Shown here: in pieces, positions 49,901-59,540 of the stretch | How positions within the stretch are numbered: the first letter of the stretch is position 1 | How the letters are laid out: each line of letters starts with the position of its first letter | Assembly: GCF_022581195.2 (NCBI RefSeq) | Contig: NC_061470.1 | Coordinates: 10,912,001 to 10,976,000, forward strand | Source: Helicoverpa zea | Lineage: Eukaryota; Arthropoda; Insecta; Lepidoptera; Noctuidae | Reading direction: 5' to 3' | Length of the DNA stretch: 64,000 bases | Notes under the pieces: generated by a model | What the model was told of the DNA's origin: nothing | The model's database searches: none | What the model saw: the letters and a program-made list of their open reading frames with translations, nothing else | Translations under genes and position numbers: made by a program

Positions 49901-52900
49901 TATCAACATTATGTATGTCTTTAGTCGGTATGACAATCTTTGTTAATTACATGACAAAGTTTAAAGTTCACTAATTTCAATAGCCCTGCATCTCCAGTGT
50001 AATCAGTCATAAGCTCCTAAAAACTTACTCAGAAGATGATTTTTATAAGCCTTACTTATAAAAATCATCTTCTGAGCACCGTTTTAACTAATTAATACTA
50101 AAAGCCTTACATGGTGATTAAATGTTTGGGATCATTAGTTAAGACATGCTAAAGCAACGTTTATAAGTAAGATTTTTTCTTAAACAGCCCTTATTATTAT
50201 TTAATTCACGAGAATATAAGAGTTACATACCGGAAGGCAGGTCTTGGCTTCTTGGCCCTGCGTATGAAGTCGACCTTGACTGCCTGCTGGTCCACCGGCC
50301 CCGAGAACTTCTCCCACAGCGCCACGCGCTCCGTCGCCGATATCGAGTTCACTAGCTTCCAGTCCTGACGGGGAACGGCAGTAATAATAATAAAATATTT
50401 TTTAATTAAACTTACCGATATATCTACATATTGACAAATTATCTGCCTCAGATTGCAGGACAGAAAACGGAATGACGACGAAAAATTAATTAATAAATCG
50501 TTTATTAAATTTCTTACAATTATTTGCTTAATTCTAAATAACTGCAGACATATAAATTTACGATATGACGCCATTATGCCATTTCGGCGATACACTCAAC
50601 TGTCGTAAGTGTGAAAGCAACTCAGTGAAGAATTTTTAGTGAAAGCTTTCCCTTGATTCCAACAATAGATATTGTAAAGATATTTAAATGTGGTCGATAT
50701 TACACTCACAATGTATTGCTCAACATGGTTGGGACACATCCAGCGGCCCGTCGGCAACGCCGTCAGCGGCGGGTCCAAGCAGTCCTAGAAATAAAACATA
50801 CCATATTATTTGGTGCATAGTCAAGTAGTAGTCGGCTTTCGTCCGCGGTTTCACCCGCGTAACGAGAGAACTACCTCTCGCATATGGTTAAAAAGTATCA
50901 TATCATCCTCCAAGCCTTTTTCCCAATCATGTTGGGGTCGGCTTCCAGTCAAACCGGATGCAGCTGAGTACCAGTGCTTTGTATTTTGCAGCTGAGTACA
51001 AGAAGTGACTGCCTATCTGACCTCCTCAACCCAGTCACCCGGGCAACCCAATACCCCTTGGTTAGACTTACTGGCTTCTGACTACCCGTAACAACTGCCA
51101 AGGATGTTCAATGACAGCCGGGACCTACAGTTTAATGTGCCATCCGAAACACAGCCAATGGTGTCTAAGATATACTTAGAAAGTACATACAAATTTAGAA
51201 AAGTAATGCAACTTTTGGTACTTGCCTAACCTAGGATCAAACCCATCCCACCTGGGATATGGTTAAAAAGTAGTCTACATATGTTATTCTAATACATAAT
51301 TTATATTACTGCCAAGTTTCATCAAAATTCACACAGTAGTTTTAGCCTGAAAAAGGCATCAACATACCCACATACATCCTTACTAACTTGTAGTTCAATT
51401 AGGCAGTAGCTCTCATATCCTGGCTGCCACGAAAGTTACCCCAGCAACCGGCTGAGCATATAATGCTGCAGTTACCTGATGGAACAGCAGAGGGCAGTAG
51501 TCGCACTGCAGCAGCGGCGCATGCTTGCAGGTGGCCTGGCACACGAAGCAGCTCTTGGCCGGCAGGGGGACGCAGCCCCAAGCGTCCACGCTTACTAGAG
51601 AGCCGTTTCCGTTCTTGCCTGGGTCTGGGGGAAACCATTATAAGTCATAAGGAGAGAACATAAGGGAATGCAAATGGAAATTCATAGGGAGATTATAGGA
51701 AGAGTTTATAATGGTATAATATATAAGGGAGTGGAGAGGTTTGTCAAAATGGAATGGAGAGAAGCGTAATAGGAGTCAAAATAAGAGACCGAGAAAAACT
51801 GATAGATATTAAAAGTAAAACTAAATTCAAGGATGCAGACATAACTTACAAAGAACTAAAATGGCAAGAGAAAAACAGGAAAAATGGACTAGGCTGGTAA
51901 CCGAGTGGTGCCCGCTAGACGGCAGGAGAAGCAGAGGCAGACCAACCAAAAGATGGGAGGATGACCTCAGAGGAGTGGCGGGCCCTACGTGGAGTCGTAC
52001 TCGTACAGCCAAAAATAGAACGGAATGGAAAACTCTGGAGGAGGCCTTTGTCGTAAGACAAGTTGAATAATCGCAGACTGTAGTTAAGAAGATTGTAAAC
52101 ATTATGTATCAGATTCAACAATAAAGGCTTTTTATTTTATTTTATTTATTTTATCTAAAGGAGAACACAGCGAGAGTATACATGGGGGAAGAGATAAGGT
52201 TAATACATAGCGGGAGTATATAGGATTAGTACATAAGGGAGTACATAAGATACTGAGTTCAACAATGTTGTAGTCTGAAACTACCTCTACTTCTCTCCTT
52301 TCAAAATAAGCCCACCTAAGCTTCCAAAAACCTACCTTTATCAGTCCCAGGGAATATGCAGGGTATCCGCATCTCTCGAGGCAACTCGAACTGCGTGGGG
52401 TTCATGATCTTGGCAGCCTTCACCAGGATCTCCATGGGGGTGAGCTCCTTCTCCGGTTCTTTCTTCACTTCTTCCTCCTCATCCTTGCTCTTCTTCTTCG
52501 CTGAGTTTGTGCGGTTGCGCAGGCTGCGTCACAAATGAAGTTTGTTTGGTTAGTAGCTATTATGTCAATAAAGCCAGATTTGACTCAGCATTGAAAACTA
52601 ATGAAGCAATGCACTATTGCGGAAAATTCTCACACATTGACAAATTACTAAATTCAGGTACTTGAGGGAGTGTATAGGGTAGTACACAAGACAGATACAA
52701 ATGGGTAGAACATAAGTTGAGTTTATGAGGGAAGTACACAAAAAAGGGACAGTATACAAGGAAGTATACGAGGAGACATAGGATGTACATAACAAAAGAA
52801 GAAATTGACATCACAAATAAATTGTGGGCAGGCAGGCACAATGCTCACCGCTGCCTTGTGAACAATATTTACCTAGCCTTCTTCTCAGTATCAGACTTGC

Positions 52901-54212
52901 TATCAGCGGGTGACTGAGCCCTGCTGCTGCGAGAGCTCGCTGGCTTGTTCTCATCGGAGGCCCGGCACTCCTTGCACAGCCACAGCCCGGCCGGGATGTC
53001 ATTCTCGTCCAGGGGTGGGTCACTGCAGGGTGAAGAAGTGTGCTATGTAATAAACTTATAAATATTTTTTTACAGATTTAATACAAAATTATGCTCAGAC
53101 TTTGAAGAGGTCCTACTTGAAATTGTTTTAAATTTTTCATGAATATTTTTATGAGTGTAATATTCTGTGGGCTCTGCATGTTGTTACAGATAACGTATCT
53201 GAGTGATACCTAGTATTTCTTCGTGAACAATTTTTACTTTGCATTCAAGTCCCTTATCAGAATTTCTTTGATGTTCATAATGATTTAATTTATTTTTGTT
53301 TCCAGTTGCCAAGAAAGATGTCTGGCAGTTTTCATTTTCTATGAGGCATTAAAGTAAATATTTTTTAAGAAGTTTTAAAGGAAATACATAGACCTTTTGT
53401 TTTATTTAATTGAAAATAAATTAATATGGTGCATCATAATTTCATTTTTTGCCAACTATGTCATGCAGGCATCTAATATTGCTTTCAAAGGATTTAATAG
53501 AATCAAATTTTAAACAATAGTTCTTAACTGAATTGATGTTTTCCATGACTTGACATGTAGTAACATGGACAGTTAGTTATATTTGAATTACTAAACTTTT
53601 AACTGTTTATATTATGTTGAGCTCTTATTTTCTCTTTCATGTACTTATAACTTTAATTACTTATTTTACCTGGCATAGTAGTATGTCTTAAGTCATGGTT
53701 AGCTTAAAATAATGCTTCTTTTTAAGTACTTATAAATTAAATTATCATTTACTTACTAGGCATAAAAACCAGTTCTATTACTTATATTTATAACTATCTT
53801 TTGATACTTAGTATTCATGCATCCACCAAGTTACTTACTAGCACCCAAGGTGGAAGCTAGCGGGGCAGCGATCACAGCATATGAGATCGCCGCCTTCCCC
53901 ACACGCGTCGCAAGAGTCGTGGTTGTGACCTTTCCCAGGCCTCTTATAGTACGGATGCTGAGGCTTCTTCGGCTTCTGCACGTTTAAATCCTCGTCGGGC
54001 GGCTTTATCAACGCCCGAATCAGCTAAAAGACATCCCAAAACCCGTCAGTATACCTTTTCCACAATACGGATGGCTCATACAAACTTTAGCAGCCTAAAA
54101 TGGCGCCAGATACCAATATCAAGTGGCATTCAAACTTTATATAAAACAATTATAAACAACAAACCGGCATAAGCCCGCCCGAAGTATCGAGGTCGTAGCC
54201 AACGTTAGACAT
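43734..54212 (-). CDS. PHF12: PHD finger protein 12 (Pf1) orthologue, fourteen exons
   Basis: Chromatin corepressor subunit; vertebrate PHF12/Pf1 links Sin3-HDAC and MRG15 complexes. Joined exons give 2334 nt, 777 residues, shorter than the roughly 1000 of human PHF12. The N-terminus has the family motif YDLDTSGGLM (6-15). PHD1 is C4HC3 with C54, C57, C66, C69, H74, C77, C94 and C97. PHD2 has C216, C219, C231, C234, H239, C242, C257 and H260, ending WMCPNH as in vertebrates. Other matches are NPTQFELP before PHD2, the helix LDERLVKLLAWQRLQQ, an FHA domain (about 600-665, with SRHHA and NYSEWGT) and the C-terminal block GAWEGSALVPHGALLQFGCL. All exon phases agree. Introns carry many mobile elements. 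Confidence 0.95.
44306..44523 (-). CDS. PHF12: PHF12 exon 13, second half of FHA and 9-residue repeats
   Basis: Acceptor cccccag; donor gttagt. Starts VSRHFELINYSEWGTCVNGV, matching the human NYSEHGTTVDNVLY strand region. It then has four 9-residue repeats of the type RDVTAPDAA (residues about 665-700), followed by a basic end. The first six exon bases, GTGAGT, are themselves a splice-donor consensus. Confidence 0.92.
44364..44452. repeat. PHF12: Coding minisatellite, 27-bp period, four TGACGTCA palindromes
   Basis: Perfect TGACGTCA octamers at 44364-44371, 44391-44398, 44418-44425 and 44445-44452, spaced exactly 27 bp. On the coding strand each gives (R/C)-D-V-(T/S). The intervening bases encode APDAA-like residues. 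Confidence 0.95.
44959..45366. mobile_element. MITE in PHF12 intron 12
   Basis: About 408 bp with terminal inverted repeats of about 30 bp: left atcgggtgtgtcgttc then ataatcacattaaat; right atttaatgtgatt then gtgaacgacacacccgat. No ORF. The right half recurs at 38718-38875. Confidence 0.75.
45385..45398 (+). repeat. Poly-G run
   Basis: An uninterrupted run of about a dozen G in PHF12 intron 12, a simple repeat and possible assembly weak point. Confidence 0.9.
45458..45605 (-). CDS. PHF12: PHF12 exon 12, first half of FHA domain
   Basis: Acceptor ttacag; donor gtctgg, which is weak. Encodes PMRLSSLSVGTDSGCDVRLD and NVSRHHAVIFMDE, the phosphopeptide-binding core of an FHA fold. Confidence 0.9.
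45740..46010 (-). repeat. tRNA-derived SINE
   Basis: Minus-strand element whose head (about 46010-45940) reads ttggtctagctgtcgc, then ggtcttgggttcaattc, resembling tRNA A and B boxes. The B-box block is doubled (gggttcaattcaagtct, gggttcaattcaggtct). The body (atcaggcgcaggaccgacat and tgctctttgatgcacggg) recurs at 46520-47660. Confidence 0.7.
46091..46386 (-). CDS. PHF12: PHF12 exon 11
   Basis: Acceptor cccag; donor gtgagt; 296 nt, very GC-rich. Encodes Arg/Ala/Leu-rich helical sequence not clearly matched in vertebrates; accepted because phases fit and the frame is open. Confidence 0.82.
46862..46989 (+). pseudogene. Orphan first exon of a transposon-encoded protein
   Basis: Starts MEPGFIKANSANLPRID and ends NVKTS at a GTAAGT donor; read through, it stops at once. 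I have a memory of similar N-termini (FIKANSxNLP, ... AExRxVK) on arthropod transposon-associated proteins with SWIM/YqaJ-type domains; this needs a search. Confidence 0.55.
47099..47305 (-). pseudogene. Orphan THAP zinc-finger exon
   Basis: 69 codons from ATG to a GTAAGT donor. The THAP pattern is visible: C13-x4-C18 in CCGVPQC, F30..VP, W43 in NKWLKLARRD, then C63 with H67 in YFCESSHF. The last pair is C-x3-H instead of the usual C-x2-H, so one residue may be inserted and the finger may be damaged. No downstream exon remains before the element ends. Confidence 0.75.
47767..48009 (-). CDS. PHF12: PHF12 exon 10
   Basis: Acceptor tctag; donor gtgtgt; 81 codons. Contains a Ser/Asp stretch, a KKRK basic patch and the helix LDERLVKLLAWQRLQQ, matching LDEKLIKFLALQRIHQ of human PHF12. 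Confidence 0.91.
48170..48270 (-). repeat. SINE-like dispersed repeat, inverted fragment
   Basis: gttgtctgggtaatcaggtt then gatgaagccagatagcta is the reverse complement of the gcctatctgacctcctcaac / ccgggcaac block of the copy at 50898-51256. In PHF12 intron 9. Confidence 0.55.
48306..48493 (-). CDS. PHF12: PHF12 exon 9
   Basis: Acceptor ttacag; donor gtagac. Acidic segment VLKNLKETDCYDPTEEDED followed by a less conserved linker. Supported by phase agreement on both sides. Confidence 0.86.
48640..48781. mobile_element. Palindromic MITE beside PHF12 exon 8
   Basis: Perfect 18-bp arms gaacacttgtctaaaaaa (48674-48691) and its complement (48737-48754), with weaker inverted similarity extending outward on both sides. 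It stops about ten bases from the exon 8 donor. Confidence 0.7.
48792..48910 (-). CDS. PHF12: PHF12 exon 8
   Basis: Acceptor ttccag; donor gtaact. Encodes IKVPVCMRGRVSVPAMVRHH and YRHPPPLLPSRREYVRC. The donor is about ten bases from a palindromic MITE. Confidence 0.9.
49165..49560 (+). pseudogene. Non-LTR retrotransposon reverse transcriptase fragment
   Basis: Antisense in PHF12 intron 7. Reads EQILDVR, then CFIDYAKAFDCIIWSKVL, MGVPDHLIFLMQNLY, and GVRQGCILSPPLFNLIDEHI, the mid part of a LINE reverse transcriptase. Ends before the YADD motif; frameshifts and a stop in the 5' part. A dead 5'- and 3'-truncated copy. Confidence 0.85.
50028..50076. repeat. Perfect 22-bp hairpin in PHF12 intron 7
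   Basis: ctcagaagatgatttttataag (22 bases) pairs without mismatch with 50055-50076 around a 5-base loop, cctta. Confidence 0.85.
50231..50364 (-). CDS. PHF12: PHF12 exon 7
   Basis: Acceptor gtcag; donor gtatgt. Encodes DWKLVNSISATERVALWEKF and VDQQAVKVDFIRRAKK, matching the VVKVDFLNRIHKK region of human PHF12. Confidence 0.93.
50710..50784 (-). CDS. PHF12: PHF12 exon 6, second half of PHD2
   Basis: Acceptor tctag; donor gtgagt; 25 codons, DCLDPPLTALPTGRWMCPNH and five more. Phase 0 at both ends. Confidence 0.94.
50825..51385 (+). repeat. Tailed interspersed repeat split by a SINE
   Basis: ggctttcgtccgcggtttca at the left and caagtttcatcaaaattcac / cagtagttttagcctg at the right are the two halves of one element, interrupted by the SINE-like copy at 50898-51256. 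Confidence 0.65.
50898..51256 (+). mobile_element. SINE-like insertion with 16-bp target duplication
   Basis: About 359 bp flanked by the direct repeat ATATGGTTAAAAAGTA at 50882-50897 and 51257-51272. The length of the duplication fits LINE-driven retrotransposition. Contains tcatgttggggtcggcttcc and gactgcctatctgacctcct. Best copy of this family in the window. Confidence 0.85.
51476..51624 (-). CDS. PHF12: PHF12 exon 5, first half of PHD2
   Basis: Acceptor ccccag; donor gtaact. Contains PLPAKSCFVCQATC and LLQCDYCPLLFHQ, ending just after the zinc-ligand histidine. Confidence 0.93.
51640..51780. repeat. Purine-rich degenerate repeat, PHF12 intron 4
   Basis: Irregular units of the type agggagtacataag / ggagagaacataag. 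The same motif recurs at 45413-45450, 52160-52265 and 52665-52800, each in a PHF12 intron. Confidence 0.6.
51780..52154 (+). pseudogene. 3' end of a non-LTR retrotransposon
   Basis: Antisense in PHF12 intron 4. The C-terminus reads RLVTEWCPLDGRRSRGRPTK, RWEDDLRGVAG and EAFVVRQVE-stop, the typical end of LINE ORF2 proteins. KELKWQ in another frame just upstream shows a frameshifting deletion. It ends in a TTTA-rich tail (52120-52154). Confidence 0.82.
52336..52523 (-). CDS. PHF12: PHF12 exon 4
   Basis: Acceptor acgcag; donor gtaggt. A Lys/Glu-rich start, then PMEILVKAAKIMNPTQFELP, matching the conserved region between the two PHD fingers of PHF12. Confidence 0.92.
52873..53022 (-). CDS. PHF12: PHF12 exon 3, end of PHD1
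   Basis: Acceptor ctgcag; donor gtaaat. YDPPLDENDIPAGLWLCKEC completes PHD1; a Ser/Lys-rich linker follows. Confidence 0.93.
53839..54023 (-). CDS. PHF12: PHF12 exon 2, first part of PHD1
   Basis: Acceptor tttag; donor gtaagt. Starts LIRALIKPPDEDL and includes HDSCDACGEGGDLICCDRC with FHLGC, most of the zinc ligands of PHD finger 1. Confidence 0.94.
54165..54212 (-). CDS. PHF12: PHF12 exon 1
   Basis: ATG at 54212-54210; donor gtttgt; 16 codons, MSNVGYDLDTSGGLMP. The YDLDTSGGLM block near the N-terminus is diagnostic of PHF12. Confidence 0.88.
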
Positions 54213-54924
54213 TGTTACACCTCACAGTACCTTCAATTGTTATTTATATTTAACAATAAGGATGTAATATGCGGTTGTGAAAGAGTACACTGAAATGTTC
54301 TGAATTCTCAGTTTAACCACACAGAATATGGTTTTAGGGGTGCATTTTCAATGAAAGAATGTTTGAAGTATAAAATTTGTGGATTTAGAGAATCAACAAT
54401 GAAAAGAAGATTAATTTTCTGAAGAAATATGATATACAGAAATAACACCGACAACCGTCTACGAAAATGGCCGCTTGGCTATTTCCGAACCTAATTACCC
54501 TTTATTTTTAGCATGACTTAACGCAAAACAAACAAAATCGTTACTGATATGCTTGACGTGCGAAAGAAATAGAGAATCTTTCACCAACCAAATGACAGAG
54601 AAGTGGAATGGAACGCGACTGAAGCGTGCGTTTTGACAACTGACACTAGAGGTGGTAAGGTTTTTAGTTTTTCGCTAAATACCGTTTTTTTGTATCAAAC
54701 GTATGTAAGTTGTAATTTGTCCTCACGGTATAAATTATCCTTATTCTTGTTGCATCTATATATAAATTTAGTATTTAATTACTATATTGTATGCTTATAA
54801 TTTTAAATTCTATGCTTTATTTTAAAAGTCAAATTGTTATAAAATATATTGTTACTTAGTAAGCAAGTGACAAACTTAGTTCTCTTATCAATAATATTTA
54901 CTTAATCAATACTTTTTTTATGGG

Positions 54925-55110
54925 AAATCATCAAATGACACCCGCTGTGAGTTAGCAGAGTGATGGAGTGTCAGAATTTTACTGAATAAAACCTATTATG
55001 TTCCTTCGTAGACTTTTTATGTAGGCGTGATAACTCTCTCGAACAATCCCGCAGGCCCTGTGGTCCCACATGCTGGTGGACCCAGCTGGGGACTCAACCA
55101 ATACTTCAAA
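54925..55110 (+). repeat. Dispersed SINE-like repeat, copy 2 of 3
   Basis: Plus-strand copy containing tgggaaatcatcaaatgaca, gagtgtcagaattttactga and cgaacaatcccgcaggcc, the reverse of the copies at 40510-40680 and 63755-63900. Confidence 0.7.
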
Positions 55111-55699
55111 AAAAGAGAATTTAAAACCAATCAATTTGCGTCTTCTTTTAATTTATTTTGGCAAATAATTGTTTCATTACGGTACCATTACACAATGTAG
55201 TATGAATAACAGAACTGTATCCTACTGATTGTAATGTTTAAACAAGCGTAATGTTATGGAATAAGGTGAGTTAGGAAACTATACTCTGCAAGTGGAACAC
55301 ACTAAACTGTTATCCTTTTAATAGAAGAAACCGTCTCATACCGATTTTTAACATAAAATTTGACATTTGATTTAGATTGCCATTAAAGCTTCGGATTTAG
55401 TAAGATAGTAGTTTCTGTCAAATATATTTTGCTATAAAAACTGTGCATTAAGAATATTAAATCAAACAATGAGTGAAATGTTATTGCTCTAGAATTATTG
55501 AACTTTTATCTCAAGTTGCGTGATGCTTAAGTCTTTATTTAATGGCTATAATTGACGCGCACTGTATGTGTCTTCTACAAGAAAGTGACTTTTTGCTTTT
55601 GTAATGAATTTTTATATTCGTATAGAAATTAGTTTTTTGCCTTTTGATTTTTTTCTCACTACGTATCTGTGAAATGTTAGTAAATTATTTTGTGGACAT

Positions 55700-55857
55700 G
55701 GCAAGAAGCATCTAGCGGAAGTTGCCATTTCTATGACGTCATGGGCGGAGTTTAGTTGAAGATCGAATTCGGATTCGGTTGGCGGGCGCGGCCATCTTGG
55801 TGAATTAGTGACCTGGCGATTCGGTTTTAGTTAGTGAAAAATCATTTGTCATCCACA
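55700..55857 (+). promoter_or_regulatory. 14-3-3epsilon: 14-3-3 epsilon promoter and 5' untranslated region
   Basis: GC-rich stretch before the start codon with a perfect TGACGTCA (55734-55741), then ggcgggcgcgg and GCCATCTTGG (55791-55800), a YY1-like core-promoter motif. No TATA box seen, as usual for housekeeping genes. Confidence 0.6.
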
Positions 55858-55921
55858 ATGTCGGAAAGGGAAGATAATGTGTATAAAGCTAAGTTAGCCG
55901 AGCAGGCTGAGCGCTATGACG
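55858..55921 (+). CDS. 14-3-3epsilon: 14-3-3 epsilon exon 1
   Basis: 64 nt from ATG to donor gtaagt; 21 codons plus one base. The helix 1 dimer-interface sequence AKLAEQAERYD is intact. Confidence 0.95.
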
Positions 55922-58900
55922 GTAAGTACATATTTTCGTTCTATCTTCTATATTAGGCTGAAAAATCTATCGTATTTTCGCCGACAGTTGAAAGACGATT
56001 TGGTGATAGTTAGGAAAATTTCTAGATAAGACTAGCCGACAAGACCTCGTTTTGTTAGTTTTCGCAGAGAAACACGCCTAATACATTCAATTATATTACT
56101 ATATCGGCGTACTAACAAATCAATGGCATTCGTTAGGCTTGGTCAGCGATCGATGCGTCATCCGCCGGTGGGATGTCCTTACGTTTTTTTACGCTGATAA
56201 AATTCATGAAAATCTATGTAACCACTGTCAAAACCTTTGTAGCAAAGTAATACTCAATTGTATGTACGTTATACCTGATGTAATGGGGTGTTTTAATCGA
56301 TACTTGTAGATTTGTGAGGAAAAAAGTCGTCTCCTTTTTTTCCCGTCCAGGGGAAGTAAAATGCGATCGATGTCATTGGATTCGGTCATGCATGTCGTAC
56401 CTTGGGGCAAATCACTTGATTAGACCTAGTAGAATGTTCTGGGTTTATTAGGCGGCGTAATTTTATGTCGCCTCCGATTTCACCTATTGTTCACGATTTA
56501 GTTGCACGGGAATCTTACTTACCTGAGAGTTCTTTACGTTATCGCGTTCATCTTTTTTGAATCGAGGCGGTCATTGTAAAGGTTATCACTGTGCTCCTCT
56601 GAAGTCCTGCTCGATATTTTACGCATTTTATCTGAGATGTGCAGTTCAATGACCTTTATTTGAATTATCATTGAAATATCCCAATTGATATCTTATCATG
56701 CCTGCTACTGACTTTAAGAAGGTTGACCCATTTTAGTAAATTTTGAAAAAATAAAATAATATTTTAAATCTAATTTATGTAATTTACCTAATTTAACCAC
56801 TTATTGTGCTGTGACACATGAATAGATGAGTGTCATGGTAACTAATTTCAGGGAAATTATCAATAAGTCAGAAAATGACTCATGCACATATGATTTTGCT
56901 GGGTGAACTTACTCATTGGTGACTTGACTTGCATAGCAATCTGTGTCAGAGGCTTCTATAGCTTAGAACTATGTTTCCATGACATAAAATGTAACTTATG
57001 ATGTGCAATTAACTTAAAGGTTAACAGACCACACCCTTCTCTCAGGTGGAGTGATACAACATTTTAAAATTTCACCTTATGCAGTGAGTAAATAAATCAA
57101 TAAGCCATTAGGCCAGCAACTGACACTATTAGCATTCTGAACATGAATAATAGAGCTATAAAAATACTGTAGTACTATTACCAAGCAGGCCACTTGTGAA
57201 GAGCTTACTCATGCTATGTATTCATGAAAATCAAATATTGATTATCTCCATATTCATAGAAATGTGCTGCATAACCATACAAAAGGTAAAGGTATACTTA
57301 ATTAACTGATCTAGCTCTACAATTTGGTTTGAAGTTAATTAAAAATGATAATTTTATGTTCATAGAGAACTGTTATAATAATGAGTGGCTTCATTCACAG
57401 CACATTTTCATAATGTTGCTAAGCAAGCTTGGCTTTTAATTACCACTTTCTATAGTGGTGAGGGTATGAATTATACTGAAATATAGTAAAAGCATCTAGT
57501 TTTGTTTGAAATACATTTCTTAAGTCTGATTTAACAGATTTTCCAAGCATTAAATATACAGAATCAATAAAGTTCAAGTGGTAACAAATTCTGCTACTTA
57601 ATTGCTAATTAAGCATAGTTCCAATTATAATGCTAATAAATTCTTAAGTAGTCAGTGGTTACACACTGTCAGGTTGTACACCTGTCTTAATTATATGCAA
57701 ACACATTTTATTTAAAGTAGGGGAAGAGGATACACGAGGGTAGACTTGAGGGTAACTGTTCAATACAAAGCTGTTTGATAGTAGGGACCATTATCACTTG
57801 CATTTAACAAACGTTAAGTATGCTTTTATCAATACTTCCTGTCTGATTCACTGTAATCCGGAAAGTAGCGCGCATGCAAAGCGCGTTTTGCGACTTTGCA
57901 GATAAAGCTACGTGAAGGCCTTCCGAGCTTACGCAAGGCTCAGTCAATATGAGCCAGGTCACCTCTTTTTATCGGGATCTCCATCTACAAAATGGAAATG
58001 GTCCGGTTCCCTGGCGCGTTCCATTTATTCAGTGTCAACAATTTTAGCGCACGCATACTAATTGCAGTTTTTGCATAGAGGACGCCATTGCGCAAATGGC
58101 CGGCTGGTAAACATTAACAAATTAAAAGGACCTAAATAGGGGTGCCAAATGGACGGGGCGCAGCTGGCGGGGCCAGGTTCTTAAGATGGCGTATGTTCGG
58201 CCGCAAACATGTCCCTAAATATCATAACTTGGAACCTTTTTGTTTTACGATCACTCAGTGCCGCCTGAATAATATAACACCGCTCTGACGTTTTTGTTTG
58301 AGCAAGTCCCTACAAAATCTAGGGTTTTTTTTTATTACAATAACCCTTCTTTATAATTCAAAGTTGTGAGTGAAAGGAAAAGGCGATATATCAGCTGTGT
58401 CGTCGAGTTGAGGATAACCGCATGGGCCGCGCGGCGACGCTGGCACCTGTTAGATCGCAGGCTCTGCCGCGAACGATAAAATCGATTACTATGAACTCTG
58501 CATCATAGTGCTTGCGCTAAACCAGAATAAAAGGTTTACTCTCTCTTAAATGAAAAATGAGCTGTATGCGCACATTTCCGGGATGTCTGCAGTGAATGTT
58601 CTAATGCGCCAGTTATATTGCAGGACGATCGTAAACGTCAAAATTAAAGCACATGGTGAAACATGAGTTTGGCTCGCTACTCCGTCTGTGCGACGCCCAT
58701 TCCCCCTCCCCCCTTGTACTAAGCACAGACTAAGTTCCCATCGATAAAAGAATAATTTTATCTAAGTCGTCCGACATTCCGAGATAGCGGAAAACTTTGT
58801 AAAGAATCGACATTTAAGTATTAAGGCTCACTGTCGTCAACTTATTTTTTCCGAATGGTTCAACAGTTTGAAACTTCTAAATGAGGCGTACTTGTCTACT

Positions 58901-59540
58901 TTATCGATCCAGCTATGACTAACCTTTCGTCGCGGACAATTTTGCAGACCTCTCCTTTTAATGAGTTACTAAAATGTCGACTTGCCTTTGTTACGATTTT
59001 TGTATCAGTTTTTGAGTTATTTGAACAGGTTTTCAAAAATGCGCAATATAATCAGGCCTTGAAATAATTTAGCAGATCAAGTAGCATCGCGGATCGTTTT
59101 TGCCAGTTAAGTTCAAAGAAGTTGCCGTTATAACTCCCAAGCACGTAATTGTTATTCACCTCTCAAAAATGTTAATAGCTTTCCGGTACCAATCCCTAAT
59201 TGATTTTACTAAACAGCCATTCAGGTCAGACTCTTACATAAAGCTAACTTGGTTAAAAGGAAAGACTGTTATTAATCTGAATTGTTTCTCGTACGAGTTT
59301 TTTTTTAAAGCGTCTCTTCCAGAACGTTCCACGTGGTCCGCAACATGTACTGACATAATTTCTCTCTGTATTCCAGAAATGGTGGAGGCGATGAAAAACG
59401 TAGCCTCACGCAACGTGTCCGACAATGAACTTACAGTGGAGGAGAGGAACCTACTCTCCGTCGCCTACAAAAATGTGATAGGTGCCCGCCGCGCCTCGTG
59501 GCGGATCATATCCTCCATCGAACAGAAGGAGGAAACCAAG
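55858..59540 (+). CDS. 14-3-3epsilon: 14-3-3 epsilon, first two coding exons (partial)
   Basis: Phosphoserine/threonine-binding adaptor acting as a dimer in the cytoplasm (Ras/MAPK, cell cycle and insulin signalling in flies). The two exons give 76 residues: MSEREDNVYKAKLAEQAERY at the N-terminus, then MVEAMKNVASRNVSDNELTV, EERNLLSVAYKNVIGARRAS and WRIISSIEQKEETK. RNLLSVAYKNVIGARRASWR is the invariant 14-3-3 helix 3 block. The REDNVY start and RNVSDNELTV favour the epsilon over the zeta type. Phase 1 junction, 3455-bp intron. The remaining roughly 185 residues lie beyond the window. Confidence 0.96.
55922..59376. other. 14-3-3 epsilon intron 1
   Basis: No exon or recognisable repeat. CpG-rich patches at about 57860-58200 and 58380-58480. 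The ORF open from 59100 into exon 2 is intron read-through. Confidence 0.65.
59377..59540 (+). CDS. 14-3-3epsilon: 14-3-3 epsilon exon 2
   Basis: Acceptor ttccag ends at 59376; donor gtaaga at 59541; 164 nt ending in phase 0 after KEETK. Contains the helix 3 block YKNVIGARRASWR with the conserved lysine and arginine of the binding groove. Confidence 0.95.

Larger units (their letters stand above)
54213..55857. other. Intergenic region between divergent PHF12 and 14-3-3 epsilon
   Basis: 1.6 kb. It holds a SINE-like copy at 54925-55110, the 14-3-3 promoter near the right end and, before PHF12, an AAAATGGCCGC motif at about 54463. No further gene seen. Confidence 0.6.
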
